Below are positions 32,418 to 40,684 of a stretch of DNA of 55,037 nucleotides, piece after piece (within the stretch, counting starts at the first letter, position 1; every line of letters begins with the position of its first letter). The DNA is taken from contig CAJUNC010000017.1 in assembly GCA_910587695.1 (NCBI GenBank), positions 1-55,037 of the forward strand, in the 5' to 3' direction. The position numbers and the translations under genes were made by a program. Under the pieces are notes generated by a model that made no database searches, was not told the DNA's origin, and was given only the letters and a program-made list of their open reading frames with translations. This stretch comes from an uncultured Lactobacillus sp. GTDB lineage: Bacteria > Bacillota > Bacilli > Lactobacillales > Lactobacillaceae.

Positions 32418-32780
32418 ATGATCAAAAGTGAAGTTATTGAAATCGGAGCTAAGGCAGTCTCTAAAGATGAGCCAATGGTGATCTTATTTGATGAAACAGC
32501 TTCTCCTCGCTTACGAGAAGTTTCTGTGATCCAACGCTTTGAAAATGATGCGACCAAGAACTATGATTTAGAGATCGGTTCTAAGATCCAGATCGATGAT
32601 CAAGTTTATCATGTAAAATATTTAGGTGAATTGGTTAAAAGTAACCTAACAACGATCGGGCATACCGTACTCAACTTTAAACCGGTACCAGAAAAAGAGC
32701 ATCTCCAAGAAAATGTACTCTATTTAGAGCCATATACTATGCCAGTGATCAAACAAGGAACGCAGATCATTTATGGATAA
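32418..32780 (+). CDS. Stand-alone PTS glucitol/sorbitol-type EIIA protein
   Basis: The 120-residue product, from ATG 32418 (AGAGGG eleven bases upstream), matches EIIA-Gut: an N-terminal IIEIGAKAV-like strand, VILFDETASPRLREVSVI, and the phospho-His motif NLTTIGHTVLNF near residue 83. EIIA-Gut normally passes phosphate from HPr to EIIB of a sorbitol transporter. No EIIB, EIIC, dehydrogenase or regulator is adjacent. It may be an orphan regulatory EIIA or a partner of a distant transporter. A private promoter and terminator make it a single-gene unit. Confidence 0.85.
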   Translation: MIKSEVIEIGAKAVSKDEPMVILFDETASPRLREVSVIQRFENDATKNYDLEIGSKIQIDDQVYHVKYLGELVKSNLTTIGHTVLNFKPVPEKEHLQENVLYLEPYTMPVIKQGTQIIYG

Positions 32781-32782
32781 AT

Positions 32783-32832
32783 AAAACGATCCCCTCTAAG
32801 ACTATTTAAGTCCTAGGGGGGATCGGTTTTAT
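32783..32832. terminator. Bidirectional terminator between EIIA-Gut and guaC
   Basis: AAAACGATCCCC pairs with GGGGATCGGTTTT around a 23-base loop, which has a possible inner stem AGACTATTTAAGTCCT. Confidence 0.88.
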
Positions 32833-32835
32833 TCT

Positions 32836-33813
32836 TTAATATTGGTCACCGTTAAAGATCGAGTTTTTAACGATCACGTAATCAACTTTACGAAGTGCAG
32901 CTAAGTCACGTCCACCAGCATAAGAGATGGAGGATTGTAAGTCTTCTTGCATTTCGCGAAGGGTATCGGAAATGTGACCACGGTAAGGGACTAAGAGTTT
33001 CTTACCTTCAACGTTTTTGTATTCACCTTTTTGGTATTGAGAAGCCGAACCAAAATAAGTCTTATATTTTTGGCCATCTTGTTCAATGATCTCGCCAGGT
33101 GTTTCGGCATGTCCGGCAAACATTGAGCCGATCATACACATTGAAGCCCCAAAACGAACGGATTTAGCGATATCACCATTGGTTCTGATCCCGCCATCAG
33201 CTACGATCGGTTTACGAGCAGCTTTAGCGCAGAGACGAAGGGCAGCTAATTGCCAACCACCAGTCCCAAAACCAGTCTTGACTTTAGTGATGCAAGCTTT
33301 ACCCGGTCCGATCCCGACTTTAGTAGCATCAGCACCGGCGTTTTCTAATTCGCGTACGCCTTCAGGAGTTCCAACATTACCAGCGATAACAAAGGCCCCA
33401 GGAAGTTTTGCCTTGATGTATTTGATCATATCGATCACAGTATCTGAATGACCATGGGCAATATCGATCGTGATATACTCAGGGATCAAATTTTTTTGTG
33501 CAAGTTGATCGATCAACTGATATTCTTGTGGTTTGACCCCGACTGAGATCGAGGCAAAGAGTCCAAGTTGGTGCATCTTTTTAACAAATGGGACACGTTC
33601 GTTTTCTTCAAACCGGTGCATGATATAGAAATAACCGTTTTGTGCTAACCAAATAGCTAAGTCTTCATCGATCACGGTTTGCATATTGGCTGGAACGACT
33701 GGAATATTGAATGTCATTGGGCCAAATTTAACACGGGTATCGATCTCAGACCGACTTTTAACGATACATTTATTAGGAACAAGTTGAATATCTTCATAAT
33801 CAAATACAGGCAT
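32836..33813 (-). CDS. guaC: GMP reductase
   Basis: The 325-residue IMPDH/GMPR-family barrel reductively deaminates GMP to IMP with NADPH. The second ATG (33813) is nine bases from AAAGGGG and gives MPVFDYEDIQLVPNKCIV. The catalytic Cys loop GPGKACITKVKTGFGTGG and the ADGGIRTNGDIAKSVRFGA segment are present; no CBS domains. It balances adenine and guanine nucleotides. PurBox-like TTCGT elements lie upstream. Confidence 0.95.
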   Translation of the reverse strand: MPVFDYEDIQLVPNKCIVKSRSEIDTRVKFGPMTFNIPVVPANMQTVIDEDLAIWLAQNGYFYIMHRFEENERVPFVKKMHQLGLFASISVGVKPQEYQLIDQLAQKNLIPEYITIDIAHGHSDTVIDMIKYIKAKLPGAFVIAGNVGTPEGVRELENAGADATKVGIGPGKACITKVKTGFGTGGWQLAALRLCAKAARKPIVADGGIRTNGDIAKSVRFGASMCMIGSMFAGHAETPGEIIEQDGQKYKTYFGSASQYQKGEYKNVEGKKLLVPYRGHISDTLREMQEDLQSSISYAGGRDLAALRKVDYVIVKNSIFNGDQY

Positions 33814-33837
33814 GATCATAAACCCCTTTATCTATTA

Positions 33838-33936
33838 TTCGTAAAAAAAATCATTAACTCCAAAGAGCAAAATTAAATATAACGTATTAGTTAGATCAAG
33901 TCAAATAAAAAAATATTCGTATTAAAAAAAGTTCGT
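33838..33936 (-). promoter_or_regulatory. PurBox-like elements upstream of guaC
   Basis: On the minus strand ACGAA occurs at 33932-33936, 33916-33920 and 33838-33842 in A/T-rich contexts (ACACGAACTTT, ATACGAATATT, TTTACGAATAA). The first two are spaced by 16 bases. PurR of lactic acid bacteria and Bacillus recognises CGAA-centred boxes in pairs at a similar spacing. The outer consensus is only partly met. Confidence 0.4.
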
Positions 33937-34034
33937 GTTTTGCTTTGATTAAATTTAACTTAATAAATTAAGCAATTCGACAAGTGCATAGATCCACGTT
34001 AAAATAGAGCAGGAGTGAAAGCGAGGGAGAATTT

Positions 34035-34544
34035 ATGGCAAAAAAAGCTAAAAAAAATAAAGAAAAAAAGACAAATGATGAACGGATCCTAGATCAACAT
34101 CATATCGAATATGAAGAAGCTTCATTTGAATGGTTGACTAGGGGACAGTCTGCACTAGAGGAAGCCAATGCTCAAGGAGTCGATCCCAAATCTATTTTAA
34201 AAACGATCGTCTTACAAGCAAATAAAGATCCTAAAGATTATGTGGTCGTGTGCTTACCGCTTGAATATGAGATCGACCTTAAGTTGGTAGCCCAAGAGTT
34301 AGGGAAAAAACAAGTTCATTTGGCCGATAACAAAAATTTGATCAACATCACGGGTTATATCCATGGTGCTAATACGCCGATCGGGATCAATGTACGTAAG
34401 GGATTTCCGATTTACTTTGATGAGCGGATCAAAGATCAACCGTTGATCTCAGTTTCAGCTGGTAAAGTAGGACGTTCGGTCCGATTAAAACAAACTGATC
34501 TGGTAGATCTAGTCAAGGGTAAATATATCAAGGTCGAAAAGTAG
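34035..34544 (+). CDS. ybaK: YbaK-type Cys-tRNA(Pro)/aminoacyl-tRNA deacylase
   Basis: The 169-residue protein has a basic N-terminal stretch (AKKAKKNKEKK) followed by a YbaK/ProX editing domain: SILKTIVLQANKDPKDYVVVCLPLEYEIDLKLVA, KNLINITGYIHGANTPIG and the C-terminal VSAGKVGRSVRLKQTDLV. Such enzymes hydrolyse mischarged tRNA, notably Cys-tRNA-Pro. GAGGGAG precedes the ATG. It is two bases from the next gene, so both are co-transcribed. Confidence 0.9.
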   Translation: MAKKAKKNKEKKTNDERILDQHHIEYEEASFEWLTRGQSALEEANAQGVDPKSILKTIVLQANKDPKDYVVVCLPLEYEIDLKLVAQELGKKQVHLADNKNLINITGYIHGANTPIGINVRKGFPIYFDERIKDQPLISVSAGKVGRSVRLKQTDLVDLVKGKYIKVEK

Positions 34545-34546
34545 GG

Positions 34547-35410
34547 ATGAGTATGAAAAAAATCGAACGGGGAGCGCGATTTGTTGCGCAAAACAAAGAG
34601 TTGTTTCGGTGTCCGATCTGTCGTGCTCCTTTTAGTAAGGTAGAAAAGACGACAGTATACTGTACCAAAGATCATCAATTTGATCTTTCTAAAAAAGGGA
34701 CCTTGTATTTGATCAAACATGGCGTCAAGAGTGACTATGATGACGATGTAATGTGGCAAGCGCGCCGTGTTCTATTACAGGCTGGCTTTTTTGATCCGAT
34801 CATTGAAGAAATAGTAAACCAGATCGGTGAACGAACAGGCATCAAAGTTCTCGACATTGGCTGTGGCGAAGGTAGTGTTTTACAACGATTAGAGCATAAG
34901 CGAGCTGATAGTTCTGATCGGTATGTAGGCTTTGACATTTCGAAACGTGCGATCAATCTGGCGACGCAACAAGAGACAGCTGGCTTTTTTTGCATTGCAG
35001 ATCTAGCTGATCTTCCATTTAGTGAACAAAGTTTTGATTACTTGATCGATATTTTTTCACCATCTGCTTATAGTGAATTTGCACGGGTCCAGAAAAAAAT
35101 GGGTAAACTTTTGAAAGTCATCCCAAACGCTAACTATCTAGGTGAATTACGGCGTTTATTGTATGCTGAAAATGATGAAAAACACGAATATAGTAATCAA
35201 AAAGTATTGGATCTTTTCTATAAGCACTATCCTAAAGCGACTAGTACACGGATAAAGTATGTATTTTCGTTAGATGATGCTTTGTTTACTGCACTTATGA
35301 AAATGACACCCTTACAGTGGGGGGCTTCGGCTGAAAGGTTGCAAAAAGCTGCGAGTCAGCCGTTAAAGCAGATCACAGTGGATGTGACCTTGCTCAGTGG
35401 TGAAAAATAA
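34547..35410 (+). CDS. RlmA-type 23S rRNA (guanine-N1)-methyltransferase
   Basis: The 287-residue protein begins with a zinc ribbon FRCPICRAPF...VYCTKDHQFDLSKKGTLYL and continues with a Rossmann methyltransferase (VLDIGCGEGSVLQRL, FDISKRAINLA, DLPFSEQSFDYLIDIFSPS). This is the RlmA/TlrB layout that methylates G745 or G748 of 23S rRNA near the peptide exit tunnel. ATG 34553 is an equally well-placed start. Which guanine is modified cannot be read from sequence. Confidence 0.88.
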   Translation: MSMKKIERGARFVAQNKELFRCPICRAPFSKVEKTTVYCTKDHQFDLSKKGTLYLIKHGVKSDYDDDVMWQARRVLLQAGFFDPIIEEIVNQIGERTGIKVLDIGCGEGSVLQRLEHKRADSSDRYVGFDISKRAINLATQQETAGFFCIADLADLPFSEQSFDYLIDIFSPSAYSEFARVQKKMGKLLKVIPNANYLGELRRLLYAENDEKHEYSNQKVLDLFYKHYPKATSTRIKYVFSLDDALFTALMKMTPLQWGASAERLQKAASQPLKQITVDVTLLSGEK

Positions 35411-35422
35411 TTTGAAAAAAGA

Positions 35423-35451
35423 TTGAAAACTACCTAAATACGTGCTATGAT
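35423..35451 (+). promoter_or_regulatory. Strong promoter upstream of trmL
   Basis: TTGAAA and TATGAT are separated by exactly 17 bp, starting 13 bases after the stop of the preceding gene. Transcription would start near 35458, 144 bases before trmL. Confidence 0.8.
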
Positions 35452-35457
35452 AATCGG

Positions 35458-35566
35458 TAAGAAATCGGTTATGAGTAATTAATGCATTGTCGTTAGTTAC
35501 TATGTGATTGTACTTCATTAACGTAATTGTTCGCCGTGCCCACACCGAACAGTTACGCTTTTTTTA
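35458..35566 (+). ncRNA. Candidate small RNA or terminated leader upstream of trmL
   Basis: Between a consensus promoter and a strong terminator lie about 110 nt without an ORF. A nine-pair hairpin AGTAATTAA/TTAGTTACT spans 35474-35501. A terminator hairpin spans 35522-35557, with CGTAA and TGTTCG pairing with CGAACA and TTACG, followed by a run of seven T. The unit could be a stand-alone small RNA or a leader in which trmL expression depends on readthrough. I recognise no known RNA family. Confidence 0.55.
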
Positions 35567-35601
35567 TGTAAACAAGATCTCAAAATGAAAGAAGAAAAAA
35601 G

Positions 35602-36114
35602 ATGGCTAACCATATTGTTTTATTTGAACCCTTGATGCCAGCAAATACTGGCAATATTGCTCGGACTTGTGCAGGAACGAATACAGAATTACATTTGATC
35701 GAACCTTTGGGATTTTCGACCGATGACAAATATTTAAAACGAGCTGGTCTAGATTATTGGGATAAAGTAAAGATCACTTATCATGCTAATTTACCGACAT
35801 TTTTGGAAACTTTAGGCGCTGATTCTAAATTACATGTCGTTTCTAAATTTGCTAATCTAGCGTATACTGAAGTCGATTATACCGATCCTAAGACTGATCA
35901 GTATTTTCTTTTTGGAAAGGAAACGACTGGCTTGCCAGAAAATTTTATGCGCCAAAATGAAGAAAAGTGTATTCGGATCCCACAAAACGATGAACACATT
36001 CGGGCGTTGAACTTATCGAATACAGCGGCGATCGTAATTTATGAAGCTCTAAGGCAACAAGGTTTTCCTAAGCTTGATAAAACACATACGTATGAAAACG
36101 ATAAATTAAAGTAG
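35602..36114 (+). CDS. trmL: tRNA (cytidine(34)/uridine(34)-2'-O)-methyltransferase TrmL
   Basis: The 170-residue SPOUT methyltransferase methylates the wobble ribose of tRNA-Leu isoacceptors. Family motifs are the N-terminal NHIVLFEPLMPANTGNIARTCAGTN, FLFGKETTGLPENF and RIPQNDEHIRALNLSNTAAIVIYEALRQ, which form the knotted SAM site. Length is typical. A strong terminator lies between the upstream promoter and this gene. GAAAGAAG precedes the ATG. Confidence 0.94.
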   Translation: MANHIVLFEPLMPANTGNIARTCAGTNTELHLIEPLGFSTDDKYLKRAGLDYWDKVKITYHANLPTFLETLGADSKLHVVSKFANLAYTEVDYTDPKTDQYFLFGKETTGLPENFMRQNEEKCIRIPQNDEHIRALNLSNTAAIVIYEALRQQGFPKLDKTHTYENDKLK

Positions 36115-36139
36115 TCAAAAAGAGGCTGTGATATGAGTA

Positions 36140-36190
36140 AAAAGACATCTTCAAATTCCGAACGTTGGAATTCTGAAGATGTCTTTCTTT
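36140..36190. terminator. Long hairpin terminator between trmL and oppA
   Basis: AAGACATCTTC and AATTCC pair with GGAATT and GAAGATGTCTT around GAACGTT. The unit can act on both convergent genes; the A-run and T-run are short. The remaining bases to 36317 show no gene. Confidence 0.8.
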
Positions 36191-36317
36191 GTCTTTGGAA
36201 ATGCTACTTTTTAAGGCTTTACAGGATAAAGTAACAACTAAACAACGCATAGTAATTCTTTAGCGGTAGTTTTATATATAATATTAAAGACTACTTATGT
36301 CACTGTCTCTTTTGGGA

Positions 36318-37952
36318 CTATTCAGTCACATAAACTTCTTTAAAATTATTTGTGATCCCAGCTGAATTTTGGACCATATCGTGTACTGTTGGACGAAGCA
36401 TTTCAGGAATGCCATCTTGTAATAATGGAACAACTGGTTGATCTTCATTTAGTAATTTAGCAGCTTTGACCATATCTTCGAAGCGTTTAGGTTCATTTAA
36501 AGCGTCAGTTGTTTTAGCAGCCGAAACAAGTTCGTTGTATTCAGCACTATCGTAATCCCCCATGTTGGTGAAATTTGCTTTTGTTTCAACATCTAAGAAA
36601 TTGATCGGGTCAGCAAAATCAGCTAACCAACCAGTGAGCTGAGCATCGAAATCACCTTTTGAAGCTTGAGTGATGATCACTTTTCCAGGGATATTACGTG
36701 TTACGACCTTGACTTGAGGTAAAGTTTGTTCGATCTGACTTTGGATGAACTCAGTCTCTTTTTTGGCTGTTTCATCATCACGTCCTAAAAGAGTGAATTC
36801 GAAATGATCTTCGCCGAGTTCTGACAGTCCTTCTTTGAGTAATTTTTGAGCTAAACGTTTATTGTAAGTAACACCGACTTTAGTTGCAGCAAGGTCTGCA
36901 AAGTCTTTGCCTTTAAATTTAGCTAGACCTTTAGGCACAAAGTTAGTAAGTGGAACAGCTCCTCCACCAGCAACATTTTTGGCTAAGTACTTGCGGTCGA
37001 TCGCATATGATAGAGCTTGGCGCACTTTTTTATTGTGAAATTCTTTTTTTCGCAAGTTATATTCGATATACGTCGTGCGTGCTTGATGTAATGGTCTATA
37101 TCCTGGTGTCTTGGATAGTTGTTTTGATTGCTCTGCTGAAAGAGTAGTGAAATCAACTTTGTTGGCTTGGTAAAGGTTATAGGATGTTGTTGTGCTCTTA
37201 TTTACTTTGAAGTTGATCGTGTCCATTTTGACATGCTTTTTATCCCAATAGTTTTGATTTTTGACTAATTTCCAATTCAAATTAGAGCCAGTCCAACCCT
37301 TAAGTACAAAGGGACCATTGTAAACTGTCGTATCAGCTGATAGGCCGAATTTTGACCCGTATTTTTCGACTGCTTTTTGATCTTGCGGGAAGAAACGAAT
37401 ATCGCCCATCAAAAGTTTAAAGTAAGGTAATTGTTGTTCTAATTCAACGACAAGTTCATGATCGCCATTTGCTTTGACGCCCAAGGTATCTGGTGCCATC
37501 TTACCTGCGATGATCGCATCAGCATTTTTGATCCCACTGTAAAGATATGACCCCGGAGCGGCATTTTTAGGATCAACAGCTCGATGCCAAGCATAGACAA
37601 AGTCATGAGCTGTGACAGGATCGCCATTTGACCATTTAGCATTTTTGCGTAAGGTCATCGTATAGGTCAGCCCATCTTTTGAAACTTTAGTCTTTGTGGC
37701 TAACCCTGGTTCAGCATGGTTATTTTTGATCCGGAAAAGACCTTCCATAGCGTTATTGATCATATCGGCACTGCCCATTTCAGGAACAAGTGCAGAGTCT
37801 AAAGTAGCTAGTTCGCTTGGTAGTGACCAGTTTAAAACTTGCTTAGCCGCAGGTTTGTTGGTCGATTTAGCGTTAGAGTTGCCACAAGCACTCAGTGTTA
37901 ATGTAGCAACAAGTAAAGTACTACCGGTCACAAGTAGTTTTTTTAATGACAT
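36318..37952 (-). CDS. oppA: Oligopeptide ABC transporter substrate-binding lipoprotein (OppA type)
   Basis: The 544-residue family 5 extracellular binding protein has a lipoprotein signal with lipobox LSAC (Cys23), followed by an Asn/Lys/Thr-rich linker. Typical features are LATLDSALVPEMGSADMINNAMEGLFR, MTLRKNAKWSNGDPVTAHDFVYAW and the C-terminal LLQDGIPEMLRP. It captures peptides at the cell surface for an Opp permease. No oppBCDF genes are adjacent, so it is an orphan binding protein. A TTGAAT/TATAAT promoter with 17-bp spacing lies upstream (38026-38054). Confidence 0.92.
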   Translation of the reverse strand: MSLKKLLVTGSTLLVATLTLSACGNSNAKSTNKPAAKQVLNWSLPSELATLDSALVPEMGSADMINNAMEGLFRIKNNHAEPGLATKTKVSKDGLTYTMTLRKNAKWSNGDPVTAHDFVYAWHRAVDPKNAAPGSYLYSGIKNADAIIAGKMAPDTLGVKANGDHELVVELEQQLPYFKLLMGDIRFFPQDQKAVEKYGSKFGLSADTTVYNGPFVLKGWTGSNLNWKLVKNQNYWDKKHVKMDTINFKVNKSTTTSYNLYQANKVDFTTLSAEQSKQLSKTPGYRPLHQARTTYIEYNLRKKEFHNKKVRQALSYAIDRKYLAKNVAGGGAVPLTNFVPKGLAKFKGKDFADLAATKVGVTYNKRLAQKLLKEGLSELGEDHFEFTLLGRDDETAKKETEFIQSQIEQTLPQVKVVTRNIPGKVIITQASKGDFDAQLTGWLADFADPINFLDVETKANFTNMGDYDSAEYNELVSAAKTTDALNEPKRFEDMVKAAKLLNEDQPVVPLLQDGIPEMLRPTVHDMVQNSAGITNNFKEVYVTE

Positions 37953-38025
37953 AGGTTATTCCCCCTTAAGATAATTTATCTGTAAGCTACCCCTAAATTA
38001 AAAAAGTAATTTTTTAATTTCTGTT

Positions 38026-38054
38026 ATTATATTTTATAAAAATTATAAATTCAA
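38026..38054 (-). promoter_or_regulatory. Promoter of the oppA-type gene
   Basis: On the minus strand TTGAAT and TATAAT are separated by 17 bp. The leader contains an all-A/T hairpin AAATTAAAAAA/TTTTTTAATTT (37995-38020) around GTAA. Confidence 0.75.
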
Positions 38055-38104
38055 GATAATTATTTATTTTTTTTTAAAATGAATAAAGTTTATTAAATAT
38101 TAAT

Positions 38105-38127
38105 ATAAAAAGATTTAATCTTTTTAT
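38105..38127. promoter_or_regulatory. Perfect 23-bp palindrome between oppA and ftsK
   Basis: ATAAAAAGATT, a central T, and AATCTTTTTAT form a perfect 11+1+11 dyad. One loop base is too few for an RNA hairpin, so a DNA-binding site is more likely. It lies about 50 bp upstream of the oppA -35 and about 70 bp before the ftsK -10. Confidence 0.5.
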
Positions 38128-38254
38128 CGGTGATCGAAATCAAAAGTTTTTGCTTATTATATTTTAAAGAATAGTAGCTCGAGGTAAATGTGTTATAATT
38201 TAGTGAGCATTGAGTGGAATTTATGGTGATTCCAAAAGAAATCGAGGGGTAAAT

Positions 38255-40498
38255 TTGGCGCAAAGAAAAAATACTAGAAGTAAAACAAAAAATAATAAAA
38301 AAAAGCGGACTAAAAATAATACAGGTCTCAAGTTGACTTGGAGGGCATACGGGGCTTTTGCATTGATTTTTGCAGTAGCTATCATACTAGATCTAGGCTT
38401 TTTAGGGACATTATTTGCTAATATGCTACGCTTAGTAGTCGGAAATACTTATCAATTAGGAGCAGTGCTTTTGGGGATCTTGGGAAGTTATTGGTTATTG
38501 TTTGATCGTGCTTTCAAATTAAAGGCCAATTATCTCGTAGGGGCGATCTTGTTGTACTTAGGGATCGTTTTATGGATCAGTGCCACTACTTTTCAAAATT
38601 TGGAGATCCATACCGATTTTATTGAAGCCTTTTTTGAACGAGCGGGTCATGATCTTGTCTCGGGGACTTTGAACGAGGATCTGGCAGGAGGGATCATTGG
38701 GGTCATTTTGTATAGCTTGATGTATTTTTTGTTAGGTCAGATCGGATCTTATCTGTTAGCTTGCTTACTAGTGGGTGCAGGGATCTTGTTTATCTGCCAG
38801 ATCTCCTTTAGTGCAGTATTAGAGAATATCGGACGGATATTTAAAACTTTAGGCTTCGGTACACTAAATTTACTAAAAAAGGCCAGAACCGAACTAAAAA
38901 GTTTCAAACAGACGAGTTCTAGGGAATTGTTTACCGAAGTTGAACCAAGCTCTGATAAAAAAAGTCCTACATCACAAGAGCCGATCCCAGAATCGATCCC
39001 AGTGGTAGCTGAGCCTGCAGTGAGCATACCGCCCAAGAAAAAAATAATTCCTAAACCTAAAAAAGAACTACCAGTTAAAAGTGATGGTACGTATGAATTA
39101 CCAAGTTTAGATCTATTGAGCGAAGTTTTAGTTCCTGATCGTACAGGTGAAAAAAAGAAGATCAAACAAAATCAAGTAGTCTTGACGGAGACGCTCAAAA
39201 GTTTTGGTGTCCAGGCTGAACTAAAAAATATCATCTTAGGACCAGCAGTAACTAAATATGAATTACATCCCGCTATTGGGGTCAAAGTATCTAAATTTGT
39301 CAGTTTAGCAGATGATCTTGCTTTAGCCTTGGCTGCTAAAGATATTCGGATCGAAGCGCCGATCCCAGGGAAAGCTTTAGTCGGGATCGAAGTACCCAAT
39401 CAAAAAGTAGCGACTGTTTCGTTCAAAGAATTGATGGCTGAATTTCGTGAGACTGATTTCTCCCCACTTGAAGTTCCTTTGGGACGTGATATCTCAAATG
39501 GGTTGGTCACGGCTGATCTAGCCAAGATGCCACACTTGTTGATCGCTGGATCGACTGGGAGCGGAAAGTCGGTCGCGATCAATGTTATTTTGACAAGTTT
39601 GTTGATGAATTGTTTACCTGAGCAAGTCAAGCTGGTCTTGATCGATCCAAAGAAAGTAGAACTTGGGATGTATCATGATCTGCCACATTTATTGACACCA
39701 GTTGTTACGGAACCCCGTAAAGCCGCAGTAACTTTGGAAAAAGTCGTTGTTAAAATGCAACAGCGTTATGAGATCTTTGCTCAAACGGGACAAAGAAATT
39801 TAACAGGCTATAATAAAATGGCTACTAAAGACCCTGATAATTATGAACAGATGCCATATATCGTTGTTGTAGTCGATGAATTGGCCGATCTGATGATGAC
39901 GACTGGTAACGAAGTCGAAGCTGCGATCACACGTATCGCGCAGATGGGACGGGCTGCTGGGATCCATTTGATCTTAGCTACTCAACGGCCTTCTGTGGAC
40001 GTCATCACTGGGATCATTAAAGCTAATGTGCCTTCGCGGATGGCGTTTGCCGTTTCTAGTGGAACTGATTCACGGACTATCATCGATCAAGTTGGCGCCG
40101 AGAAATTATTGGGGCGTGGTGATATGCTCTATTTACCAATGGGCCAAAATAAACCATCACGAGTCCAAGGAGCATATATCTATGATGAAGATGTTCAAAA
40201 TGTTGTTGATTTCATTAAAGCTCAAGCCGAAGTGACCTATGACCAAGCGTTAGAAGTTTCTGAAAGTGAGCTAAAAACCCCAGATGATAATGGGACTGAT
40301 GAGCTTTTCGATGAAGTCGTGGCTTTTATCACACAGGAACAAAAATGTAGCACCTCGTTGATCCAGCGCCATTTTAGGATCGGCTACAATCGAGCTGCCA
40401 ATTTAGTAGAAGAGCTTGAAAACCGTGGAATGATCGGTCCGCAAGCTGGTTCTAAACCACGTCAAGTCTATTTAAAATCAAAAAAAGTCGATAATTGA
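38255..40498 (+). CDS. ftsK: DNA translocase FtsK/SpoIIIE
   Basis: TTG 38255 behind GAGGGG is preferred over TTG 38210, which lacks a ribosome site; it gives MAQRKNTRSKTKNNKKKR and 747 residues. Four membrane segments lie at about 25-185, then a Pro/Lys/Ser linker, the motor domain with Walker A AGSTGSGKS and Walker B VVVDELADLMM, and the C-terminal gamma winged helix (CSTSLIQRHFRIGYNRAANLVEELENRGMIGP). It pumps chromosomal DNA through the division septum. An extended -10 (TGTTATAAT) is at 38191-38199. Confidence 0.95.
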   Translation: MAQRKNTRSKTKNNKKKRTKNNTGLKLTWRAYGAFALIFAVAIILDLGFLGTLFANMLRLVVGNTYQLGAVLLGILGSYWLLFDRAFKLKANYLVGAILLYLGIVLWISATTFQNLEIHTDFIEAFFERAGHDLVSGTLNEDLAGGIIGVILYSLMYFLLGQIGSYLLACLLVGAGILFICQISFSAVLENIGRIFKTLGFGTLNLLKKARTELKSFKQTSSRELFTEVEPSSDKKSPTSQEPIPESIPVVAEPAVSIPPKKKIIPKPKKELPVKSDGTYELPSLDLLSEVLVPDRTGEKKKIKQNQVVLTETLKSFGVQAELKNIILGPAVTKYELHPAIGVKVSKFVSLADDLALALAAKDIRIEAPIPGKALVGIEVPNQKVATVSFKELMAEFRETDFSPLEVPLGRDISNGLVTADLAKMPHLLIAGSTGSGKSVAINVILTSLLMNCLPEQVKLVLIDPKKVELGMYHDLPHLLTPVVTEPRKAAVTLEKVVVKMQQRYEIFAQTGQRNLTGYNKMATKDPDNYEQMPYIVVVVDELADLMMTTGNEVEAAITRIAQMGRAAGIHLILATQRPSVDVITGIIKANVPSRMAFAVSSGTDSRTIIDQVGAEKLLGRGDMLYLPMGQNKPSRVQGAYIYDEDVQNVVDFIKAQAEVTYDQALEVSESELKTPDDNGTDELFDEVVAFITQEQKCSTSLIQRHFRIGYNRAANLVEELENRGMIGPQAGSKPRQVYLKSKKVDN

Positions 40499-40510
40499 TC
40501 GCATTTTTTG

Positions 40511-40536
40511 CCCGTCTGCTTTAGACGGGTTTTTTG
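40511..40536 (+). terminator. Terminator after ftsK
   Basis: CCCGTCT pairs with AGACGGG around GCTTT, followed by TTTTTT. Confidence 0.92.
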
Positions 40537-40684
40537 GTAGAAATAAAATTTATTTTTTAGGTGAAAACCTTGTGATTGAAACTTGTCAATGCGGGTCTTT
40601 TACCTTATCATAGTTAGAGAGTATATAAACTATTGACCAAACAACTAGAAATATATCAGTAACATATCGAAGGGGGAACTGTTA

